This document shows, piece by piece, positions 43,755 through 50,979 of a stretch of 64,000 nt of DNA. The position numbers and the translations under genes were made by a program. The stretch covers positions 62,001 through 126,000 of the forward strand of contig NZ_BJYM01000006.1 in assembly GCF_007991515.1 (NCBI RefSeq). Direction: 5' to 3'. The notes beneath the pieces were generated by a model. That model saw nothing but the letters and a program-made list of their open reading frames with translations, ran no database searches and was not told where the DNA came from. Origin of the DNA: Oceanobacillus sojae (GTDB lineage Bacteria > Bacillota > Bacilli > Bacillales > Amphibacillaceae). Positions within the stretch are counted from its first letter, which is position 1. Each line of letters begins with the position of its first letter.

Positions 43755-45070
43755 GTGAGCTGCTCCCAGAAATACCAAGACTATATACAGCGCTGGCAGA
43801 GTGGATGGCTTGTATTGTATTTATCTCTCTGCTCAGGAAGAAATTATTTGGCTGGAAACTGATTATCTTTTTAGGTGGAGGTCTGCTGGTACAGTCTGCC
43901 TTTTTAGTTCTGACAAAGGATTTGCCAATTGCTTTTTGGATTCCAAGCATGGTTGTTGCTGCTGGTATGATGTTTGGCTTAATCTATGTAACCTGTCAAA
44001 TAACAGTTGTTGAAGCTGGATATTTTAGTATAAGGGCATTTGTTGCGGCTGAGCTTGTAGCATCCTTGGAAAGCCAGGTACGTTTTTTTCTTTTGAATGG
44101 TGAGCGAATAAATATGACAATGGACATTTTGCTGCTATTTGCCGTTTATGGAGTCGTGTTCTTTTTAATCTGGTTATTGGAAAAACGTCATATAACAGCA
44201 AACAGCCATTTGAATATCAGACAGGGCGAGCTGTTATCGACGCTTCTAATCGGAATGGCGGTTTTTGGTGTCAGTAATATGAGCTTTGTCAGTGTACGGA
44301 CTCCTTTCAGCGGACAATACACCCAGGAAATTTTGAATATTCGAACCTTGGTGGATTTAGGTGGATACGCCATATTGTATGCTTATCATATTCAATTAAA
44401 CGATTTGCGGATTAAGCATGAATTAAAAGCGATGCAGAATATATTTCAAAATCAATATGCACAGTATCAGCAGTCGAAGGAAAGTATCGATATCATAAAT
44501 TATAAATATCATGACTTAAAAAATCAGATTATTGCTCTTCGGGCTGAAGATAACGTGGAAAAAAGAAATGCTTATCTGAAGCAGATGGAAAATGATATCA
44601 AATCCTATGAAGCACAGAATAAGACAGGCAACCATGTGCTTGATACTCTACTTACAAGTAAGAACCTCTATTGCATCAAGCATGGCATTACATTAACTTC
44701 AGTAGCTAATGGGGCATTACTTAATCATATGGATGTTATTGATATTACAACCATCTTTGGAAATGCCCTGGATAATGCGATAGAATACGAGAAAAAAATA
44801 GAAGATAAAGAGAAACGGTTAATTCATGTTTCCGTGTTTTCACAAAAAGGGTTTCTTGTAATGAGGTTTGAAAACTATTTTGAGGGAAAGCTGAATCTTA
44901 AAGAGGGAATACCTAAAACGACAAAAAGAGATAAAAATTTCCACGGCTATGGATTGAAAAGTATTCAGTATGCTGTGCAGAAATATGATGGTGTGGTCAA
45001 CGTTGTCCAAAAGGATAGCTGGTTTGAATTAACCATCCTAATGCCTGTTTTAACCCCGCAGAATAAATAA
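43751..45070 (+). CDS. GHKL-type sensor histidine kinase (AgrC/CitS-like)
   Basis: A 439-residue kinase with about six to seven N-terminal membrane segments (to about 215), a coiled linker, the phospho-acceptor His in INYKYHDLKNQI near 257, and a C-terminal GHKL ATPase (FGNALDNAIEYEKK near 338, GYGLKSIQYAV near 400). This organisation is shared with AgrC-class peptide sensors, but no cognate peptide gene is visible, so the signal is unknown. Four-base overlap with the LytTR gene shows co-translation. A terminator follows. Confidence 0.92.
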   Translation: MSELLPEIPRLYTALAEWMACIVFISLLRKKLFGWKLIIFLGGGLLVQSAFLVLTKDLPIAFWIPSMVVAAGMMFGLIYVTCQITVVEAGYFSIRAFVAAELVASLESQVRFFLLNGERINMTMDILLLFAVYGVVFFLIWLLEKRHITANSHLNIRQGELLSTLLIGMAVFGVSNMSFVSVRTPFSGQYTQEILNIRTLVDLGGYAILYAYHIQLNDLRIKHELKAMQNIFQNQYAQYQQSKESIDIINYKYHDLKNQIIALRAEDNVEKRNAYLKQMENDIKSYEAQNKTGNHVLDTLLTSKNLYCIKHGITLTSVANGALLNHMDVIDITTIFGNALDNAIEYEKKIEDKEKRLIHVSVFSQKGFLVMRFENYFEGKLNLKEGIPKTTKRDKNFHGYGLKSIQYAVQKYDGVVNVVQKDSWFELTILMPVLTPQNK

Positions 45071-45078
45071 TTTTCTTA

Positions 45079-45116
45079 AGATCTGACTGTACAATATACA
45101 GCCAGGTCTTTTTTTG
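45079..45116 (+). terminator. Terminator of the LytTR/GHKL operon
   Basis: Thirteen-base stem AGATCTGACTGTA / TACAGCCAGGTCT with G-U pairs, 5-nt loop and a T7 tract. Confidence 0.85.
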
Positions 45117-45163
45117 TTCGCGCATAACCTGTAGAGACGGCCTGCTTTTTCGTAGTACAGGGT

Positions 45164-45230
45164 ACAGTTCATGAAAAAATTTAAACAGTTCATGAACCTT
45201 TTCTGCGCAAATAAGAAAATGTGATAGAGT
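45164..45230 (+). promoter_or_regulatory. LytTR-dependent promoter of the GH3-GtrA-GT2 operon
   Basis: Two identical ACAGTTCAT boxes (45164-45172 and 45185-45193) fit the LytTR consensus [TA][AC][CA]GTTN[AG][TG] fully and are 21 bp apart, two helical turns. Thirty-one bases later lies an extended -10, TGATAGAGT (45222-45230), without a clear -35. A similar array precedes the second GH3 gene. The rest of the 374-bp gap is a long leader with a cre-like box. Confidence 0.7.
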
Positions 45231-45298
45231 TTAATCCATAGTAGTAGCAAAAAAGCATCGATGTATTAAGGTTAAATAAATGTGTTTTATTAATAAAA

Positions 45299-45312
45299 TG
45301 AAAGCGCATTAT
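45299..45312 (+). promoter_or_regulatory. Candidate cre (CcpA) box in the GH3 leader
   Basis: TGAAAGCGCATTAT matches the left half of the consensus. It lies about 60 bp downstream of the predicted transcription start, a road-block position. Confidence 0.35.
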
Positions 45313-45444
45313 AGTTTGTGAGATTTTGGTAATAGCTTTTTCGATTTTAGAGTTTCACTTTATCTAAATCAAAACGGTGCCAGTACCAGTATGGATAGTA
45401 TTTATTCCAAAAGGTGCTGAAAAAATTGAAAGAGGTAATGACTT

Positions 45445-47868
45445 ATGAAATATAAAGATTTAATTGAAAAAATGACGCTGGAAGAAAAGGCATCTTTTAT
45501 GTCTGGGAAAGATTTTTGGCAGACACAGGATATGGAACGTTTAGGGATTAACAGCATGTTTCTTGCGGATGGGCCACATGGTATTAGAAAACAGGCAGAA
45601 GCTGCCGACCATCTTGGATTGAATGAAAGTATCCCGGCCACCTGTTTTCCGACAGCTTCTACTGTAGCGAACAGCTGGGATGTAGAGCTTGGGGAGAAGG
45701 TTGGGCGATATTTAGGAGAAGAGGCAGTTGCACAAAAGGTAAATGTATTGCTCGGACCTGGTATCAATATGAAACGGAATCCACTTTGCGGAAGAAACTT
45801 TGAGTATTTCAGTGAAGATCCTTATCATGCCGGAAAACTGGCTGCTGGATATATCAGAGGAATTCAATCGCGTGGTATCTCAGCCTGTGTAAAACACTTT
45901 GCTGTAAATAACCAAGAGGAAAGACGGATGTCGATTGATACGATTGTCGACGAAAGAACATTAAGAGAAATCTACCTTACCGGTTTTGAAATTGCTGTTA
46001 AGGAAGGGAAGACAAAGACGGTTATGTCTTCCTATAATAAGCTTGATGGCGTCTATACCAATGAAAATCAGCATTTATTAAGAGAAATTCTGCGTGATGA
46101 GTGGGGTTATAACGGTGTTGTCGTTACCGATTGGGGCGGGAACAATGACCGAGTAGCAGCTCTTCTGGCCGGAAATGAATTAGAGATGCCAACCACTGCT
46201 GGAGAAACCAATCAGGACATCATCAAAGCAATTAAAGATGGAAAAGTAAAAGAAGAAGTATTAGATGAAAATCTTGACCGTTTGCTTGATTTAATTTTTA
46301 CAACGGAAGAGGTTTTTCAAGGTTCCTATAAAAAGGAATTCGATATTAAAGCGCATCATCAATTTGCTCAACAGGTTGCCGAAGAATCTATTGTACTTCT
46401 TAAAAATGAGGATAATATTTTACCGTTGAAAAAAGATGCGAAAATAGCAACGATTGGTGATTTTGCAAAGGATCCCCGCTATCAGGGAGCCGGGTCGTCT
46501 ATCGTAAATCCTACAGAGCTGGATAATACATTGGAGCTGCTGGAAGCCTCTGGCATTCATCACATTGGCTATGAGCAGGGCTTTGAACGTTATGGAAAGA
46601 AGAGCCAGACAAAAATAGACAGTGCCTGTGCTCTTGCTAAAGAAGCAGATGTCGTTCTCTTATATATGGGGCTGGATGAAGTAACTGAAGCGGAAGGATT
46701 AGACAGATCAAATATGAAGGTTCCTGAAAACCAGGTTGAATTATTAGATGCATTGCATAAGGTTAATCCGAATATTATTGTGGTTCTATCCTGTGGATCT
46801 GCGGTTAAAATGCCATGGATTGATAAAGTAAAAGGATTAGTACATGGATATTTAAGCGGTCAGGCAGGGGCAAAAGCTGTACTTCGAGTGCTTACAGGTG
46901 AGGTTAATCCTTCCGGGAAGCTTGCTGAAACGTATCCGTTACATTATAAGGATACGCCTTCCTATCGTTATTTTCCTGGTAAGGAAGTAAGCGTTGAATA
47001 CAGAGAAAGCATGTTCATAGGCTATCGCTATTATGATACAGCAAAGGTAGATGTACTTTATCCGTTTGGTTATGGACTGAGCTATACAACCTTTGATTAT
47101 TCCGATATTCAAGTGAATAAAGACGGTGTAACATTTAATATCACAAATACAGGTGACGTTTCAGGAATGGAAATTGCCCAGCTGTATGTAGGCAGTCAGT
47201 CAGAGCAAATTTTCAGACCAGCTAAAGAATTAAAAGGATTTGCGAAGATCTCTCTTAATCCAGGGGAAACCAAATCAGTAACAATTGCTTTTGACGATAA
47301 AACGTTCCGTTATTTTAATGTGAAAACCAATCAATGGGAAGTGGAAGAAGCTGATTATCAAATTTTCATTGGTGCATCCAGTGCAGACATCCGCTTGACG
47401 GATACGGTTTCTATAGAAGGGACGAATGCACCAATCCCATATAGTAAAGAGCAATTACCATCCTATTATTCCGGGAAAATAAAAAATGTAGGTAAACAGG
47501 AATTTGAAGCTCTACTGGGGCGTGAAGTTCCAGTTGCAACGTGGGACCGCTCTAAGCCATTGGGTTACAATGATACGATTGCCCAATGCCAGTATGCGGA
47601 AGGTTTATTTGCCAGATTTGCCTTTCAAGCTATTAAATTCTCGCATTGGTTCCTGAAAAAGATAGGAAAACGTGATACTGCAAATCTAATCATGATGTCC
47701 GTCTATCATATGCCATTTCGGGGCATGGCCCGAATGACCGGCGGAATTATGAATATGCCAATGCTGGACGGGGTTTTAATGATTGTAAACGGTCATTTCC
47801 TTAAAGGGCTGAAACATGTCGTAAAAGAAAGAAATAAGATGTTAAAAAGTCGAAAAGCTATCAACTAA
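45445..47868 (+). CDS. GH3 family beta-glycosidase with C-terminal extension
   Basis: An 807-residue glycoside hydrolase family 3 enzyme of standard order: TIM barrel (1-290), GH3_C (about 310-520) and FnIII-like domain (about 560-670). FLADGPHGIRK near 32, KHFAVNNQEERR near 150, and the nucleophile Asp229 in GVVVTDWGG. No signal peptide, so it is cytosolic or membrane-associated. The last 130-140 residues are extra, basic and partly amphipathic (FARFAFQAIKFSHWFLKK), and could dock to the membrane. GAGGTAATGACTT precedes the ATG. First gene of an operon with a GtrA-like protein and GT2. Acts on beta-glucosides or related linkages; specificity unknown. Confidence 0.92.
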   Translation: MKYKDLIEKMTLEEKASFMSGKDFWQTQDMERLGINSMFLADGPHGIRKQAEAADHLGLNESIPATCFPTASTVANSWDVELGEKVGRYLGEEAVAQKVNVLLGPGINMKRNPLCGRNFEYFSEDPYHAGKLAAGYIRGIQSRGISACVKHFAVNNQEERRMSIDTIVDERTLREIYLTGFEIAVKEGKTKTVMSSYNKLDGVYTNENQHLLREILRDEWGYNGVVVTDWGGNNDRVAALLAGNELEMPTTAGETNQDIIKAIKDGKVKEEVLDENLDRLLDLIFTTEEVFQGSYKKEFDIKAHHQFAQQVAEESIVLLKNEDNILPLKKDAKIATIGDFAKDPRYQGAGSSIVNPTELDNTLELLEASGIHHIGYEQGFERYGKKSQTKIDSACALAKEADVVLLYMGLDEVTEAEGLDRSNMKVPENQVELLDALHKVNPNIIVVLSCGSAVKMPWIDKVKGLVHGYLSGQAGAKAVLRVLTGEVNPSGKLAETYPLHYKDTPSYRYFPGKEVSVEYRESMFIGYRYYDTAKVDVLYPFGYGLSYTTFDYSDIQVNKDGVTFNITNTGDVSGMEIAQLYVGSQSEQIFRPAKELKGFAKISLNPGETKSVTIAFDDKTFRYFNVKTNQWEVEEADYQIFIGASSADIRLTDTVSIEGTNAPIPYSKEQLPSYYSGKIKNVGKQEFEALLGREVPVATWDRSKPLGYNDTIAQCQYAEGLFARFAFQAIKFSHWFLKKIGKRDTANLIMMSVYHMPFRGMARMTGGIMNMPMLDGVLMIVNGHFLKGLKHVVKERNKMLKSRKAIN

Positions 47869-47898
47869 CACTAGCATAAGTGATAGAGGAGAGGTAAA

Positions 47899-48543
47899 AT
47901 GGAAAAAGAGAAGGAAAAAGAAATAGAGAAAAAAATAGCTTCTAATCGGCTTATGAGGTTTTGGGACAACTATAAAGAGAACCATCCTAATATTGCACAA
48001 TTCCTGGTTTTCTTTATTCTGAGTAATGGAGTTACAGTGCTTCAGCTGGTGTTAATGCCTGTCTTTAAAAGTATATTTGCTAAAACAGCATTAGTAACAA
48101 CAAATTTTCAAGTGTTGCAATTCGGGCAAAATTTTGACGGCTCTGCTTATTATGTATTTGATTATGCTGCCGGCCCGTTATCTCAAGGCGGCGGTGGAGG
48201 ACTTGCTTATTTTTTCGCCGTCCAAATTACCATATTGATTGCTCAAGTTATTAACTTTTTTGCGCAGAGAAGCATTACATTTAAATCAAACAGTAACATA
48301 TGGACAGCAGCATTTTGGTACTTAGTAGCTTATATTATTATTACAATTGGTGCTGCTGCCGCACAAGGATTCTATAAGGCACCGATCTATGATTTACTGA
48401 TGAATACCTGGGGAATGGGCTCATTAGGAGAAACGACAGCCGATGTAATTACAATGATTATTAATAGCGCTATATCATTCTGGGTTTTCTTCCCTATATT
48501 TAAAATTATATTTAAACAGGTACCAGAAGAAGAGGCGAAGTAA
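47899..48543 (+). CDS. GtrA-like four-helix membrane protein
   Basis: A 214-residue protein with a charged Lys/Glu N-terminus, four hydrophobic segments and an inserted Gly-rich loop (LSQGGGGG near 99). NFFAQRSITFKS near 126 matches the NFxxxRxxTF motif of GtrA-family proteins, which are thought to flip polyprenyl-linked sugars. It lies between a GH3 and a GT2 gene, consistent with delivery of lipid-linked sugars for envelope glycosylation. AGGAGAGG precedes the ATG. Confidence 0.82.
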   Translation: MEKEKEKEIEKKIASNRLMRFWDNYKENHPNIAQFLVFFILSNGVTVLQLVLMPVFKSIFAKTALVTTNFQVLQFGQNFDGSAYYVFDYAAGPLSQGGGGGLAYFFAVQITILIAQVINFFAQRSITFKSNSNIWTAAFWYLVAYIIITIGAAAAQGFYKAPIYDLLMNTWGMGSLGETTADVITMIINSAISFWVFFPIFKIIFKQVPEEEAK

Positions 48544-48557
48544 AGGTAGTGTAAAAA

Positions 48558-49574
48558 ATGAAATTATTATCAGTGGTTATTCCTTGCTATAATTCACAGG
48601 ATTATATGGAATATTGTATCGAATCTCTTTTGCCTGGCGGAGAGGACGTTGAGTTATTGATCGTGAATGATGGTTCCTCTGATAATACGGCAAAAATTGC
48701 AGATGATTATGCAGTTAGGTATCCTTCCAATGTCCGTGTCATTCATCAGGAAAATGGAGGCCATGGTGAAGCTGTCAATGCGGGTATCCGGAATGCATCC
48801 GGATTTTATCTAAAGGTAGTAGACAGCGATGATTGGGTGGATGTGAGAGCATATCTGAAAATTTTAAAGATATTAAAAGGGTTCGTTACAGAAAAACAGA
48901 CAGTGGATATGATTATTAGTAACTTTACCTATGAAAAAGAGGATAAAAAATACAAGAAGGTTATGAAGTATGAAGATGTTCTTCCAGTGGATAAAATATT
49001 TACCTGGGAGGATATTAAACCATTTCGAAGAGGGCAATATCTGTTGATGCATTCCCTTATTTATAGAACAGAGCTATTGAAAAATTGCGGCCTGGTTCTT
49101 CCAAAACATACCTTTTATGTTGATAATCTATTTGTGTTTGTTCCGCTTAAACATGTGAAAACAATGTATTATATTAATCTGGAATTTTACAGATACTTTA
49201 TAGGCAGGGAAGACCAGTCTGTGCAAGAGAATGTCATGATTAAGAGAATCGATCAGCAGATTAAAGTGAATAAACAAATGATCGATGATTTGGAATTAGA
49301 AGATATAAGAAGTCCTAAACTGAGGCAGTATCTGCTTCATCAGCTTGAAATTGTCACTGTCATTTCTTCTATTCTATTAATAAAATCGGGAACAGCTGAA
49401 AACCTGCAAAAGAAAAAAGAATTGTGGAAGTATATGAAGGACAAGGATCAGGAATTGTACCATGAAATTCGATATGGGATGATAGGGATATTACTAAACT
49501 TACCTGGAAGACCGGGGAGAAGTATCTCGGTAGGGGGATATAAAATATCTCAAAGATTTATCGGGTTTAATTAA
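48558..49574 (+). CDS. Family 2 glycosyltransferase
   Basis: A 338-residue GT2 enzyme. SVVIPCYNSQDYMEYCI at the N-terminus, VNDGSSDNTAKIA near 38, the donor DxD-type motif VVDSDDWVD near 94, and a variable C-terminal half without clear membrane spans. It transfers a sugar from a nucleotide or lipid donor; position after the GtrA-like gene suggests assembly of a polyprenyl-phosphate sugar or envelope glycan. Last gene of the operon, followed by a terminator. Confidence 0.9.
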   Translation: MKLLSVVIPCYNSQDYMEYCIESLLPGGEDVELLIVNDGSSDNTAKIADDYAVRYPSNVRVIHQENGGHGEAVNAGIRNASGFYLKVVDSDDWVDVRAYLKILKILKGFVTEKQTVDMIISNFTYEKEDKKYKKVMKYEDVLPVDKIFTWEDIKPFRRGQYLLMHSLIYRTELLKNCGLVLPKHTFYVDNLFVFVPLKHVKTMYYINLEFYRYFIGREDQSVQENVMIKRIDQQIKVNKQMIDDLELEDIRSPKLRQYLLHQLEIVTVISSILLIKSGTAENLQKKKELWKYMKDKDQELYHEIRYGMIGILLNLPGRPGRSISVGGYKISQRFIGFN

Positions 49575-49592
49575 TCATCAGCAAACCTCTTA

Positions 49593-49638
49593 AAAAGATA
49601 GCTTTCTATGATGTTTCACATAGAGAGCTATCTTTTGA
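49593..49638 (+). terminator. Terminator of the GH3-GtrA-GT2 operon
   Basis: AAAAGATAGCT-T-TCTATG / CATAGA-G-AGCTATCTTTT with an 8-nt loop; one non-Watson-Crick pair. Confidence 0.8.
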
Positions 49639-49729
49639 TTTTAATATTAGATTTGATTGCCAGTACTTAACAAGCAGTATGGGTTTAAATATTATATGCA
49701 AAAACATATATACCGGGAGGAACAAAGGA

Positions 49730-50833
49730 ATGTTTGATTATTTGGTTGTCGGCACGGGGTTATTCGGAAGTACATTTGCGCACGAAGCAGCTAAAAAAGG
49801 AAAAAAAGTGAAGCTGATTGATAAAAGGAATCATATTGGCGGAAATATATATACGGAAAAGATAGAGAGTATCACTGTTCATAAGTATGGAGCGCATATT
49901 TTTCATACAAATAATCAGGAAATTTGGGATTATGTGAACCAATTTGCCGATTTTAACCGTTATACAAATAGTCCGATAGCGAATTATCATGGTGAAATTT
50001 ACAATATGCCCTTTAATATGAACACATTTAATAAATTATGGGGAGTTGTCACACCAGAAGAGGCACAGGCTAAAATAGAAGAACAAAGAAAAGCAGCTAA
50101 AATTGAAAAGCCTGCTAACCTGGAGGAGCAGGCTATCTCGTTAGTCGGGACAGATATCTATGAAAGGTTAATAAAAGGCTATACGGAAAAACAATGGGGG
50201 CGCAAAGCAGCAGATCTGCCTGCTTTTATTATTAAACGTCTTCCTGTCCGATTCACGTATGATAATAATTATTTTAATGACCGCTTTCAGGGAATCCCGA
50301 TTGGAGGCTACACACAAATTATTGAGAACATGCTTGCCAGTGATCGAATCAGTGTAGAATTAAATACAGATTTTTTCTCTAATAAAGAGGAATATATGAA
50401 AGCTTTCCCAAAGATTATTTACACTGGAATGATTGATCAATTCTTTGATTATAGATACGGGGAATTGGAATACCGCAGTTTAAAATTTGAATCAATTGTA
50501 CTGGAGCAGGAAAATTACCAGGGGAATGCAGTGGTGAATTATACAGATTCTGAAACGCCTTATTCACGTATTATTGAGCATAAACATTTTGAATTCGGAA
50601 AACAGCCAAAAACAATTATCACAAAAGAGTATCCTATGTCCTGGGAGAAGGGATCGGAGCCTTATTATCCAATAAATGATGATAAAAATAATGAAAAATT
50701 TAAGCAGTATCAGGACTTGGCTGAGAAACAATCCAATGTGATTTTCGGCGGACGTCTGGGGATGTATAAATATTATGATATGCATCAGGTGATTGCATCA
50801 GCATTAACAATGGCTAAGAAAGAATTAAATTAG
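49730..50833 (+). CDS. glf: UDP-galactopyranose mutase
   Basis: Glf converts UDP-galactopyranose to UDP-galactofuranose using FADH2, supplying Galf for cell-surface glycans. The 367-residue product has DYLVVGTGLFGSTFAHEA (FAD-binding GxGxxG), RNHIGGNIYTE near 36, KYGAHIFHT near 54, YTEKQWGRK near 152 and the C-terminal GGRLGMYKYYDM flavin segment. CGGGAGGAACAAAGGA fixes ATG 49730. It has its own terminator and is monocistronic, next to glycosyltransferase genes. Full length. Confidence 0.96.
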   Translation: MFDYLVVGTGLFGSTFAHEAAKKGKKVKLIDKRNHIGGNIYTEKIESITVHKYGAHIFHTNNQEIWDYVNQFADFNRYTNSPIANYHGEIYNMPFNMNTFNKLWGVVTPEEAQAKIEEQRKAAKIEKPANLEEQAISLVGTDIYERLIKGYTEKQWGRKAADLPAFIIKRLPVRFTYDNNYFNDRFQGIPIGGYTQIIENMLASDRISVELNTDFFSNKEEYMKAFPKIIYTGMIDQFFDYRYGELEYRSLKFESIVLEQENYQGNAVVNYTDSETPYSRIIEHKHFEFGKQPKTIITKEYPMSWEKGSEPYYPINDDKNNEKFKQYQDLAEKQSNVIFGGRLGMYKYYDMHQVIASALTMAKKELN

Positions 50834-50887
50834 GAATAAGAATCCATGTAAGTTTGTTAATTCTTATATACGAAATAGGATGAAAAA

Positions 50888-50946
50888 GCAGCCTTCCATT
50901 CACGTTTATCCAGTTAATGGAAGGCTGCCTTATTTTTGTGTTCTTA
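50888..50946. terminator. Terminator between glf and the convergent GH3 gene
   Basis: Thirteen-base perfect stem GCAGCCTTCCATT / AATGGAAGGCTGC, then CTTATTTTTG on the plus strand. Confidence 0.85.
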
Positions 50947-50979
50947 TTTAATCATTCTTCAAAACCAGGTGATACATAT

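Noticed and set aside
49640-49729. LytTR-like repeats upstream of glf
   Set aside because: CAGTACT and CAGTATG are 14 bp apart and lack the GTT core; they do not match the pattern of the GH3 promoters.
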